This document shows positions 27,573 through 38,299 of a DNA stretch of 64,000 bases, in pieces. Both the position numbers and the translations under genes were made by a program. The notes below the pieces were generated by a model. That model worked only from the letters and a program-made list of their open reading frames with translations, ran no database searches and was not told the DNA's origin. Numbering within the stretch: the first letter of the stretch is position 1; every line of letters starts with the position of its first letter. The stretch covers positions 762,506 to 826,505 of the forward strand of contig CAJJDP010000008.1 in assembly GCA_905182995.1 (NCBI GenBank), written 5' to 3'. This stretch comes from Paramecium octaurelia. Taxonomy: Eukaryota; Ciliophora; Oligohymenophorea; Peniculida; Parameciidae.

Positions 27573-28007
27573 ATGTAAGCACAAGAAATTAATAAAGATT
27601 CATAAGTTGATAAAGTGAGTAATCCAGGAGAATCACCATTTTTCAAGTCATTTTTAGATAGAATTAAAGAGCAAAACTTGCCATTTGCTGAATATGAACT
27701 TATTGCAATTTAAGATATCACTGACGTACTTTTCTAATATTCTATGATAAGAGGTGAAAAACTTAAAACAATTACAAGGTAACTATTGTTATTTAAATTT
27801 AGTTTTATTGATTATTTAATATGTTAATTATCTGGCAATCCTGAATTGAATAAATTAAATTTTGATTATATTGTAGAGTTAAATTAGGCTTAACTAATTC
27901 CAACCAAGAGATTGTGGAACACTACTATTAGTTAAAAATTATTTCTAGATTAAATTCCTAAATGGTAAGGTTAGAGGCCAATTTCAGAGCTGAAATCTGT
28001 TGAATGA
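27573..28007 (+). CDS. Unknown small protein
   Basis: 136 aa, one intron (27779-27802, a multiple of three with no in-frame TGA). It reads PFFKSFLDRIKEQNLPFAEY, then ITDVLFQYSMIRGEKL, and after the intron LNFDYIVELNQAQLIPTKRL, ending ISELKSVE. The residue mix is that of a globular soluble protein. No family recognised. The first ATG follows a short 5' stretch and its second codon is TAA (Gln). Confidence 0.65.
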
Positions 28008-28100
28008 TATTATAGTATATATATTCATTTAATGAAAAGTATATAATTCTTGTTTTTATGTTTTTGTTATTAATATAATAAAAATAAAATTTATATTCCT

Positions 28101-29727
28101 ATGAGTCATCACATGCCCTCAAATCCATTAATCAAACAACTTTGCTCTAATCATCCAACAGAACAATTCACCAACTTTTGTTAAAATCCAGAATGCTTGA
28201 AACCTTTGTGTCCAGAATGCATTGAATCTCATACCAAATATCATCAACAAGTTTAGACAAGTGCTGACATTGACAGTTTTAAGAATGTGAAATAGCAATG
28301 TCTAAAGAAGATTAGCACTGGAATTCAAGAGATTCAGAAAATTATATAAGATGCCGACTAATATGGATTGAGTGATATTGATGATTAAACCATTAGGGAA
28401 ATTCGAAAAGGCAAGGAAATAGCAATTACTTTAGTGACTGAACATTTCTCCTCCTTAGAGGAATAATATAAATCCTTTTTAGATCAACAATCCAACTCTT
28501 AATAAACTTTTAATCAATTATAAGAAAGTATTAAAAACACAATGAATGAATTGGAACATTTAAATGTTGGCTTAGAAAGCTCAAATTTGATTCAATTCAT
28601 CAAGAAAATCTGCACTATGGATCTAAAAAAAACTTTATTGAAGTACAAAAAAACAATGAAAAACTTATAAAATAAATCTGCAACTCAATAAATAATGGTT
28701 TAACTAAATCAAGCCAATATATAGCATATCTAAGCAGCATTAAATAACTACGCAAAATTAGATTTTGTTCCATTGTAAAACACCGTGTTCCTAAGCTAAA
28801 GTCATGTCTCTTAATATTAAGAAACCTATCTCTAATAAAATGAGTATTTTAGAGGGAAGAATAAACTACTCCATTTTTTTGAAACTGGTAAATCAACCAT
28901 ATGGCTATATGATTTAAGTTTACCGGATCAAACCTGGAGACCTGTACAAATATCAAATTACGTTGAAGTGTTACCTTATTCTAAGTCAATAATGACTCCT
29001 GATGGTTAAATCTATTTAACTGGAGGGTCCCTTCCAAATAATAAAAAAAGTGGAAAGATCTATTAATTTAATTTCTCCAACTATCAACTATAAGAGGTTG
29101 GATAATTGACTTATGGAAGAAGTTCTCACGGATTAACATGGAAAAATAATGAGTTATACTTAATTGGAGGTTATATGGACAATTTAGTAATTACATAAAA
29201 TTGTGAGGTGTTTGATTGCATTAACAAAAGAACAAGACGCTTGCCAAATTTAAACTATGCAATAGCTTCTCCAAGTGTTTGTATTTTTAATGATGCAGTC
29301 ACAGTAGCAGGAGGATTAGGTAAAAATACTAAATATAATTACAGTCTAGAATTTGAAAATTAATCAATAGATTGAATTTTTAATGATCGATAGATGGGTA
29401 CCTTGCCTAATTACATCTTAATATCATATGGCTTCAATGATGTGCTCAATTCAAATTGATTAAAATTAATTAATGATTTTCGGAGGCTATTATGAAAATA
29501 ATAAGGGTTCTAAAGAATGTATGATATTAGAGATCAATGAAACAACTGCCAAAGTTGTGGAAACTAAGCAACTTCCACAGCCAGAAGGCTTTTGGAATAA
29601 TACCCCTTTGATTTATTAAGGTAGGGTTTGGGCTCTACAAAATGTTGTCTAGGATATTCATGGAAATTGTTCCTAGGATTAAAGGAGAATTCTGATATTT
29701 GATGGATAAAATTGGAAATCAACATGA
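28101..29727 (+). CDS. B-box zinc finger and kelch-repeat protein
   Basis: 533 aa, one intron (29320-29344). The first 50 residues hold a B-box-type zinc site: QLCSNHPTEQFTNFC, then CLKPLCPECIESHTKYH. A coiled coil of about 190 residues follows. From about residue 240 come kelch-like blades (IYLTGGSLPN, LYLIGGYMDN, VTVAGGL, LMIFGGYYENN), each with the double glycine. The architecture matches ciliate TRIM-like proteins without a RING, so it is more likely a scaffold or adaptor than a ubiquitin ligase. The intron is required to bring the last blades into frame. Confidence 0.82.
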
Positions 29728-30464
29728 AGTATTATATAATTTCGTGCATTGAATTTACAATTTTAAAATAAACTAAATTTAAATAAACCTTAAAACCAAG
29801 TTAACTCTAAACATTATACATTCATCCCATTCATTCAGTTTTCTTAATTGATATTTTTGTATTACTCTGCTCTATATAAATTGTTGAACAATTAACATCC
29901 CTAATTACAATCTAATTAAGACAATTAATGGTGAGAAACTCTAAATAAAAATGACGGAATCTCATATTATTTTAGAAATTATTAAAGCACCTTTTCGAGA
30001 ATTGAGATCTTAGAGATAAAATGATTTTCAATAGATCATAATTCTATAAGATTTAAATAGAAATTGATCATTAAAGATTGTAATAATAATATTTATTTTT
30101 CATCGAAATTATTAAAGAAATCCCTTAATTTAATATTAAAGAGAATCATTCTTTCAGCATATTCAACATGATCAAATTTATTAATTAATAATAAATTTGA
30201 CTCTTTTCTAAGACATCTAAAGGCGAGTTATGAATTATGCTAGAAACAAAAGATAATAACCAGTTTTGATTTTCTGGAAAATAGAAATATAAATAGTCCC
30301 CTTATTTTAAGATAACTCAATTCTCCTTCCATTCTCAATTCTCTTTTCCTTTATGACTTAAATAGAGACATATACATCAATAATAGTTTCTATATAGCAT
30401 ACCTCTTTATCCTATAATGATGAAATGGTATAGAATTATATATATTTATAATACAATGATATTA
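29728..30464. other. Intergenic; only a mini-ORF
   Basis: 737 bp of AT-rich DNA. A plus-strand frame at 29,951-30,079 starts MTESHIILEIIKAPF and runs 42 codons, within chance expectation. No repeats or RNA recognised. Confidence 0.4.
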
Positions 30465-30800
30465 TCACACAGTAAAGAAATCTTTGGGCAACGAAGTGTT
30501 TCTTATAACTTTTATACTCTTTCGGGTGGATATGGTTGGAGGTTATTTGAACACTTATTTAAGTTATTAAGTTGACAAGCACAATAAATCTAGGATCTTT
30601 TCTTCCTTTAGAATAGGTGATTTAGCTTTCTTTTCCTGATTTTAAATAGGAAATTTAATCAATTATGAAGTAATTGAAGGTCCTTTTCTTGTGGTCAGTC
30701 GATTTATATGTTGTTCTGTTATTTTAGATTTAATATCTTAATTTCCTTCGGTTTTAATGACTTTGTAACTATCATCATATTTGCCTCGATACTTATTCAT
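30465..30800 (-). CDS. Small basic hydrophilic protein
   Basis: 111 aa, no intron. Strongly basic and polar: MNKYRGKYDDSYKVIKTEG, TRKGPSITSQLIKFP, then STRKSIKVIRNTSLP. No family recognised; it looks disordered. The residue mix, with many Lys, Arg, Ser and Gln, argues for real coding rather than chance. It lies about 50 bp downstream of uL30 on the same strand. Confidence 0.55.
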
Positions 30801-30850
30801 GAAATAATTGATTTATTTATTTATTAATGTATAATATAATTACTGTTCAA

Positions 30851-31671
30851 TCAAATCATTCTCTTAACAAGATCATTGATGAGATCTTCTCTATTTCCCC
30901 AATCTCCTTGATTAATGAAGGATCTTCTCTTAGCAATGAATCCACCTCTTGGTCCTCTCAATTTGAATGCCCTAAAGATTGTAATTGACAATTACCATAA
31001 GAATCTATTTGCTTCTTTGAAGTGAGGTCCCACGGTTGTAATTTCATGGATGAGATCTTCAACGCTGTGAATGCCAACTTTTCCTAATGATTGCTCAATC
31101 ACATTATTATTTGTGATTGGGATTCTTTGACCATTGATTTTGGCGTATCCTCTTTTGTACACAAGATTTTTGATGACAGTCCTTGATGGATATCCATAGG
31201 TGACATATGGCTCAACTTTTCTGATCATTTCGATTGTGGCCTTGTTGACTCTAACAAAGGCTGCATTGTGAAGTTATCTCAATTTCAAAAGTCTCAAGGT
31301 TTATCTGACCTGTGGATTCAAGGTGTTGATACTGTCATTACTTAAATTAATAATACCCTCTGATTCTGACCACCAAAATCAATTTAGCTTCAGCTGGTAC
31401 ATAGAATCCACCTTCGGTCTTAGCTTTACGTAAGTTATCAACTAAGCTCTTGTCTGCAGCCTTGTACTCAGCTTCATAAGCTTGAGCACTCTTTTCCCAT
31501 TGAGCTCTTCTGGTTTTGTTGGCAGCCAATCTCTCTGTTCTTCTCTTAGCAACAGCATCCCTCAATTTAGTATCTCTTTAAGTCTTTTTGGCGACGTTCT
31601 CAGGAACCTTTTATCTACACCATCAATACAATAACTTACTCCACTTGCATTTGTTGCTTCTTTTAGGACAT
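30851..31671 (-). CDS. RPL7: 60S ribosomal protein uL30 (L7)
   Basis: 248 aa, introns 31615-31639, 31332-31356 and 30972-30995. The sequence matches eukaryotic L7 from end to end: a basic N-terminal helix ([20 protein letters not shown]), [48 protein letters not shown] and the C-terminal [20 protein letters not shown]. It is an rRNA-binding subunit of the large ribosomal subunit. The last intron is 24 nt and would add eight residues without a stop if retained, but the homologous protein has none there. Confidence 0.96.
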
Positions 31672-31834
31672 TTTAAACAAAATAAAATCTTAAATTTTAA
31701 AATCAAATCAACTAAAACAGATTATTCTAATCCATTCTCAGTTTATACAACACATCTCGCAATCTACTATCATTTAACAGAATCCAGGCCTCCAGAATAA
31801 GTACTAAGAGTCTATCATTAAATTTTATTAAATC

Positions 31835-32287
31835 TCACTCTAAATGGATAATAAAAACACACATATGAAAGAAAGTAATAGAAAAAGTTAATAATAATGA
31901 TTCATTACGAATGATTTTCTATACTTCTTCAGTGAAAGAGATTACATTTTAAGAGTTGGCTAATTAATAGCTACTAGATTTAAATGTTTATACTTTGATA
32001 AAAGGTTTCAATTCACTTAAATCAATTGTTTTTCTTTAAGATACTAACTTATTATTTTAAAATTTATGAATTTATAAATTGCTTGATATACTGTGTATAA
32101 ATCGATTAACATGTTTCATTTCAAGCATAAATTTGTTCTAATTATCTTCTGATTTTCCTATAATTTCTATCGATATTATAGCGATCTAAATAATAATCAT
32201 TTTTGTAAAGCTACTTCCTTTTAATTTACTTTTGAACTCTTGAATTCTAACTAAGACTTAAAATTAGGTTAACCTTTAGATTTACAT
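31835..32287 (-). CDS. Unknown small protein with hydrophobic segment
   Basis: 150 aa, no intron. MQIQRLTQFQVLVRIQEFKS precedes a hydrophobic stretch (MIIIQIAIISIEIIG), then a polar region (KHVNRFIHSISSNLQIHKF, VISFTEEVQKIIRNE) and a short hydrophobic end. No family recognised. The open frame of 151 codons is longer than expected by chance, but not decisively so. Confidence 0.45.
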
Positions 32288-32694
32288 TAATGCATTGAGT
32301 TAATATATTAAGAAATAGTGCTTTATAAATCTTCCCTGATTATTAATTTAAATGGGTAAAAATTATTAAATCAATTCTTTTGAATCTTCAATCATATTTT
32401 ATGATTTAATTCATTCTTAAAGATAATTTAACAATCTTTAAAAATGTTAAGTTATCTATTAATGGATTTAATTTATAAATTCGTTATAGAATAAGCTAAG
32501 AATATAATAATATAAAAATGGCTTACATTTTTTCTAAATCTTAAATGGTAATTTAATTCTATTTTGATTCTGTTAATTGATTATTAAATAATTAATGTTT
32601 TATAAATAAATGAATAGGAAAGGGAGAGAGTTTGCAATTTATTTTAAGATTAATAATTGAGTGTTTAATTCGAAAATATAAATCAATATTGATA
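32288..32694. other. Intergenic
   Basis: 407 bp of AT-rich DNA between two minus-strand genes; likely promoter of the downstream gene and 3' flank of the membrane protein. Nothing else seen. Confidence 0.5.
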
Positions 32695-33611
32695 TCACTT
32701 TTTTTTCTTAATTGTTTGAAAGATTTTCTTTTTGACTCGTTTATATCTCATTGCAATAACACATAGAATGATAAACAGAAAAACAATTATGATTACTAGA
32801 ATTATCATTACCATATATTAGACATAATACAGATCATTGTTTGGAGTTATCTAATAATTAATCTACATTTTACTTAGATATCGAAATCTATATCAAATTG
32901 GATTTCAGGTTCAGTGATATTCTAGAATTATTAAACACAACTTATATTTCTCATAATTTTGCAGAAATTTTTAAAGCTTTCATCCTCTACTTGGTTTTCT
33001 ATTGCAGTGCTTGAATTTTAACAATTTTTAATTGTAATATTGCAATCGACAAGGTTGGGAAAAGGTGTATTGTCTAAAATCATATAAGAGGCTGCATTCT
33101 GATAGTTTTTATAAGAAGTATTAGATATTATGAACGAGCCTACTTAATCGCTCTGACATCCCAAAAAACATAATGAGTTCATATTTGTAGCATCTGAAAT
33201 TTGCGTCTAATAATTTAATTGAATACTCATCACAGCTTACAAAAATACTGAGACTAAAGTTTAAAAGTAGATTTAATTTTTGGGGCAAGGTTGACAAATA
33301 TTGGATACTAATTGCTAACATACATTCCCTGATCTCTCTGAAAAATGAATGTAACAGACATAAAATTGATTGTAAGGAGAGTCAAAGATAAAAAAATCGA
33401 ATTCATTCTTCGCTGGAGAGCCAATGGTCAAATTAATAATGGCTGTCCCATCTACAATTGGAGATTGATTGTTTAATCCCATTCCAAAGCTATTAGGAAT
33501 TAATTGTATAAATTATCCGTATCTTAGATTGGCACTAATAGTGGAATTAAAGCGAACATAGTCTTCGTTTTGATTTGCATAAGCGATTTATAAAAATAAT
33601 AAAAATAACAT
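32695..33611 (-). CDS. Secreted-type single-pass membrane protein
   Basis: 297 aa, one intron (32851-32873). A signal peptide MLFLLFLQIAYA precedes an ectodomain of about 230 residues with about ten cysteines (CQQLVSNICQPCPKN, CFLGCQS, VDCNITIKNC, CKIMRNISC) and several N-x-S/T sites. One membrane segment (MVMIILVIIIVFLFIILCVIAM) follows, then a short basic tail ending in four lysines. It is a type I membrane protein of unknown function, possibly a surface receptor. The stop overlaps an eight-adenine run. The start was chosen for the signal peptide; an upstream ATG in another frame gives no sensible product. Confidence 0.7.
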
Positions 33612-33620
33612 TAAATAAAC

Positions 33621-35008
33621 TCATTAATTAAATTAAAGCATTGGTGATCTTTTTTAATTGTAACTGTATGCCACCTCATATAATGAAATAAATCGAACAA
33701 AATAAGGACATGTAAATGTCTTTAATTTCTAATGTATTACTGAATCATATTCCTGCATCCATCTTAAATAATAATAGCACAACAATAGATTCTAACTTTT
33801 GCTGGAACTCATGTATTTTTGTAATATATATTTTAACACTTCAATTTTAGAATCTTCAGGTTGAATGATATCTCTAAAATGAGAGATCTAATTGTTGGAT
33901 CGAGATGATAAAAAGATCTCCACAATTAAATTATCTAATTTGCCTATCAGTTTAAATTTCAACCAAGGCATTTTACAATTGATAATGTTATTAATTAAGG
34001 CAAATGTCTATGAATAAGGCTATGTATTCCAACTCTATTCATTGAATATTGATTACTGCCCTATATTTTATTCTGTTGAATCCAATAAACCAAAGAAATG
34101 CTCACTCTAAATGTTCTCAGTCACTAAAGGCATTAAACTTTGGTCCAAAATTGGAGGGGATGCACAATCGTTGCTAATTAGAGCAGATCTATTGTGGTAA
34201 ACTATTGGTAAGGCATTGGAAAGCAATGATGACATATAAGGAATTGATTTGAAAATGTCCTTTTAATATATCTTATAAACAAATAATTGCCGATCTGTAA
34301 AAGCGTCAATATCACTGCCAAATACTGAAGAAATGAATGAGCCATAAGTGTATTCGATAATAGTAGAACAAAGTTTAAATATGCAACTTAACTATTCTAA
34401 AAATAAGTATGCCAATTGTTTATTCTCGAAAAATTGCCTAGCAATATTTTAATTATTAATTGATTATTAAGTCATATTTTAATCTGGCAATGATGGTTGC
34501 TAAACCCTACAATTCTCAGACTAACTTCTTTTGAAACTTACATTTCTCACAAGTTGTGTACTGGTCTTTACATCCCCATAATTATATGAAGTCATGGATT
34601 TTAAAGGGAATTCTTCTTGGAATTCAAAAAGCTCATTCAAAAATTAACTATAATGCAAAATGAGCTAATTGTAGAGATGCTTCCCCTTTTATTGCATGTC
34701 ATCAGAAATCTTTTTATAAATTATCTATTATTCACCATCATCAGGATACTTTCCTTTTATCTTTACAAACAGCTTTTTCTGATTCATATTTTTACTCAAT
34801 TCCTGTATGTCATTTTCCACTATTTTCTAATTTTAGATTACTACTCTAATACCTTGTGAAATTTTTTAAAATAAGTTTCAGTGCATGAATTTATAAAGGC
34901 ATTGTTATCTTTTAACAATTTATCTTGAACTGAGATCCGTGATAATGTAGTTCTTGATATTGGTGCATCCGATGAAGAATTCTCCTTTGCTGAACATTGA
35001 TTACCCAT
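33621..35008 (-). CDS. Unknown protein with N-myristoylation signal
   Basis: 453 aa, one intron (34827-34852). The N-terminus MGNQCSAKENSSS fits N-myristoylation (Gly2, Ser6) with a neighbouring Cys for palmitoylation, suggesting a membrane-attached cytosolic protein. A Ser/Thr-rich segment and a coiled region are followed by an alpha-helical domain of about 300 residues (CIFKLCSTIIEYTYGSF, FALINNIINCKMPWLKFKL, CYYYLRWMQEYDSVIHQKL). The helical domain recalls small-GTPase regulators, but I see no diagnostic motif. It ends 10 bp before the start of the membrane-protein gene downstream, on the same strand. Confidence 0.7.
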
Positions 35009-35122
35009 TTTTATATTAATAATATAGAATTTTTAACTTAATATCGTGGAAGTATAACAGATATTTATAATTCATTCAAATTGAACAGGTTTTATCTTCT
35101 TGCCATAAATTGTGTAAACTAT

Positions 35123-35408
35123 TCATAGCTCAAAAATAACATGTTTGAAAATAATTAAAACTCCCTAAAATAACCTCATATATATCATAACTTGTCGAAT
35201 AATACGCTTACATTGATCTACATTTATTCCATGTTTGTAATCCTAAATATCTTCTCAACAAAAAACTAATTATTTAACCAACAAGATAATCCCTGTTTTT
35301 TGCATGAATTCTCTGTATCTTTTTAATTTAAGAAGCTTCATTTTTGATGTCCAACTCTTTCTTTATGATTAATTTATTCATTTTTGAATATTTTTCATGT
35401 TCTACCAT
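35123..35408 (-). CDS. Small basic helical protein
   Basis: About 85 aa with one intron of 25 or 28 nt beginning GTTA (donor at 35278). Reads MVEHEKYSKMNKLIIKKELD, then IKKIQRIHAKNRDYLV and after the intron DYKHGINVDQCKRIIRQVM, ending FKHVIFEL. The GTTA donor is less usual than GTA, and both acceptors keep the frame. No family recognised. Confidence 0.45.
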
Positions 35409-35410
35409 TT

Positions 35411-35704
35411 TAGGAATCTCATGAATGGATACTAGCAATTAAATAAAGAGTTAGAGCAATCTAAATCAATTTAGGGGAATTGGCTTTGATTTATGAGCAA
35501 TTTTATCACCAAGAATTTTTCATATACCACTCGGTCATTTGTTTGCAAATGGGTTCTTACATATACCAAAATGAACTTTTCATTCTTCCGTCAGATGTAA
35601 TAGCGGATTATATAATCCAGAGCTTCAAGTGGAGTGTGATTCTCTCTAATTGATTAATTTATAGAATTGCTAATGTAGATAATGCTTTTTTATATAATAA
35701 ACAT
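35411..35704 (-). pseudogene. Interrupted coding block (TGA and probable frameshift)
   Basis: From ATG 35704 the minus strand reads HTPLEALDYIIRYYI, then a TGA at 35591-35593, then RKNEKFILVYVRTHLQTNDR in the same frame. Near 35,516 a one-base shift gives GDKIAHKSKPIPLN and a stop, a more natural end than the unshifted frame; a 26-nt GTG..AAG intron would be an alternative way out. The TGA cannot be removed by any GT-AG intron that I can find. The opposite strand is also open here (ESHEWILAIKQRVRA), so a plus-strand gene cannot be excluded. A decayed gene, an assembly error or a recoded TGA are all possible. Confidence 0.4.
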
Positions 35705-35961
35705 AAATAATCTTTAAAATAATAATAATAATTTCATTCTACGATGTTCATATGATAGACAATATAAAAAATTATAATCTATTTTATAGAATATCAATTT
35801 AGGATGTAATAACTTCTTTGTCTGCAAAATTCCATTTAATCTACAAATTATGGGTGCATTTACTTGCATGTTATGAAAATAATAAATCTCAAATATTGAC
35901 ATCTTATATTAAGAATAAATGAATACTATATCTAGTTCCTCTCAAATAACTTAGCATTACT

Positions 35962-36033
35962 GGATCTATCGTATAGCGGTTAGTACCTGAGGCTCTAACC
36001 CTCAAGACCTTGGTTCGAATCCAAGTAGGTCCT
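35962..36033 (+). tRNA. tRNA-Gln (anticodon CUA), reads UAG
   Basis: 72 nt cloverleaf. The acceptor arm pairs GGATCTA with TAGGTCC. The anticodon arm is TGAGG / CCTCA with loop CTCTAAC, so the anticodon at 35995-35997 is CTA. The T arm is CTTGG-TTCGAAT-CCAAG. The 5' half (GGATCTATCGTATAGCGGTT) resembles eukaryotic tRNA-Gln. In ciliates with UAA/UAG reassigned, this isoacceptor decodes UAG as glutamine. A T-rich run right after the gene fits a pol III terminator. No intron is present. Confidence 0.93.
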
Positions 36034-36080
36034 ATTTTTTATATTTTTTTTTGAAAAATAATAAAATTAAAATATATTCA

Positions 36081-38115
36081 ATGCAAGAAGCTTATGTTTT
36101 ACATGATCAATACAGGAATCTATCCATGTACAATTACATCAGTGGAACATCTCGACCTCTGTATTTCAAAAGGCCTTTAGTGCCTACAATGACAGACACT
36201 CCTATAAAATTGAGTCAGCCCCCAGTATAATAAGTGAAAGAATAACCTCCTCCAGTCAAAGTGACAATAGAAAGAGTATTGCTACCATTTATTTTTCTAG
36301 GTTAAAGATGTTGAAATTTAAACTGATTATAGAGAGGCTGAGGCCTAGACAGACCCATACACACCAGCTCATGATTAGAACGAAGATCAAAATATAGAAA
36401 TATTAGCATTGCAACATCTGAAATGGGACAAGGGATTACCTGCTTCAATTGAGGAATTAGAGTCCATAGAATGGAATCGAGAAAAGGTTTGGTTTGAGAA
36501 TGCATTGCCTCCGATATCCGATGAAGCTTCATTTAAATTGAGAAGAGCGTTGATGAAGTCATAAGAAGAAAGAGAGTGGAAGAAGAAGGAAACAGATATC
36601 AAAATGTAATTGTGATTTAAAATGACTTAGAAATCAGAACGAGAGGTTATATTTATTGTAAGAGGCATTGAAAGAAAGAGAAAAAGATGTAGAAGAAAAG
36701 AATGCTTAAAGAATTGAAAGCATTAAAATAAAGAAAACAGAGTTGAAGAACAGGATGGTGGCTAAGATCTAAAAGAGAAAGATAAAAATACTTAGAAAAA
36801 TGCAAAAAAGCAGAAAAGAAATTGATAATGAGGATAAGGGCAGAGAAATCATAGAAGATTATGCTAATTTTGCATCTAAAGTGTATGCTGGTATCACAAG
36901 GGAAGGATTGAGTCTTGATAAAATAGCTAGCAAATATGAAGTGTAACCAGTTGCATTAAATACTTATAAAGGTTTGACTGAATTATCAACTACAATTAAA
37001 CCTTCTATCTTAGAAACAACAGTAAATGTGGCTCAATTTATTAAAACTATTGAAAAGGATTACACAAGATTGGAAATTCAACATAAGATGGAAGTCAACA
37101 AAGCTAGAAATCAAATATTTGGATCAAACAAACAAGATCAATCTAATGACATTTAAGCAGATCATATTGGGAATAAAAATATCATTATTAGACCTGCAAC
37201 TCCAACATATAATTAAGAATTTGAAAATGCTGATATCAAGAGATAAGAAATGAAATTTGAAAATTACGAGTAATTCAAAGAAGAAGCAGTTAAGAGACAA
37301 TCAGAAGATAAAAAGAATTCAGCTGTTATCCTCCTATAAAGATTATTTAGAGGTAGGGCTATGTAGAATATAATGTATGAAGGAAAAGAAAAGGTAGTTT
37401 TATTAATTTTATCTTCATCTAGAGAACTGCCTTGATTGAAGAATTGCTAACTGTTGCTAAAATACCAGATCTACCAGAAGCTGAATAAGAGGAAATATTG
37501 ATGTAATAACATGAAGAAAAAGTGAAGAATGCTGCTTTGGAAGCTATTCAAGGAGAAGTGATTGCAGATACTTTGGATATGTTAAGCAAAGAGTTGCTCA
37601 GAATCAAATAGGAGAAGAGAATTGCTCAAATGGTGAATTCAGCTGAAGAAGATAGAAGATTAAGAGAAATTCAAGAGGCTGGTACGAGATAGGCAGAATA
37701 AATCTTGAGAGATAGAGAAGATGTCTAATACAATCAGATTATGAGAGTTCATTAAGGAACTGTAGATACATATTTGCATTGGATATTTAAGAATACTATA
37801 GAATAAGGTAGACATATTTAAATACATTTGTAGCTGCCACTAGACAAGCAACCATTATGACTAATCTAAGAAAACAAAAGATGAATACTCCTGTTGAATA
37901 CTTTGAAAGAAAATACAATAGTGATGAAACTATTATCAAAGATTTAGTTTAGCAATTTTTAATTCCAAATGTATAAAGGTCTAAATTATAAAAACAAAGT
38001 AATTATCAATAATAAATTATTAGTTTAAATTGAAGAACGAAGATTTAATGAAGCGGCAAAAAAATCAATTCAGGCAACTCTATCTTAGGCAGCCTAATAG
38101 ATTAATCAAAAATGA
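36081..38115 (+). CDS. CFAP91: CFAP91 (MAATS1/AAT-1) ciliary protein
   Basis: 634 aa, introns 36276-36300, 36606-36630, 37394-37422, 37808-37833 and 37999-38023. The N-terminal CFAP91 signatures are clear: TSRPLYFKRPLVP, VKDVEIQTDYREAEAQTDPY, LKWDKGLPASIEELESIEW and ALPPISDEASFKLRRALM. A long, charged coiled coil makes up most of the rest. In known organisms CFAP91 sits at the base of radial spoke 3 and the calmodulin-spoke complex and is needed for motile axonemes. It starts 48 bp after the tRNA. Confidence 0.92.
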
Positions 38116-38299
38116 TGATAAAATTATTAATTATCTATTTTTTTTAACAAAGAAATCAAACTAGTGAGAGTGTCCTCCTATACATAAATGTCAATCAAAT
38201 TAAATATTCAATCTGTCAAATTTATTGAATAAATAAATAAAATAATATAGAGAGGAAATGATTATTAATGAATTGAGAGAAATAATGATGTCATTGTAA

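Noticed and set aside
31588..31800. Plus-strand open frame over the 5' end of the uL30 gene
   Set aside because: It runs antisense to conserved ribosomal protein sequence and has no independent support.
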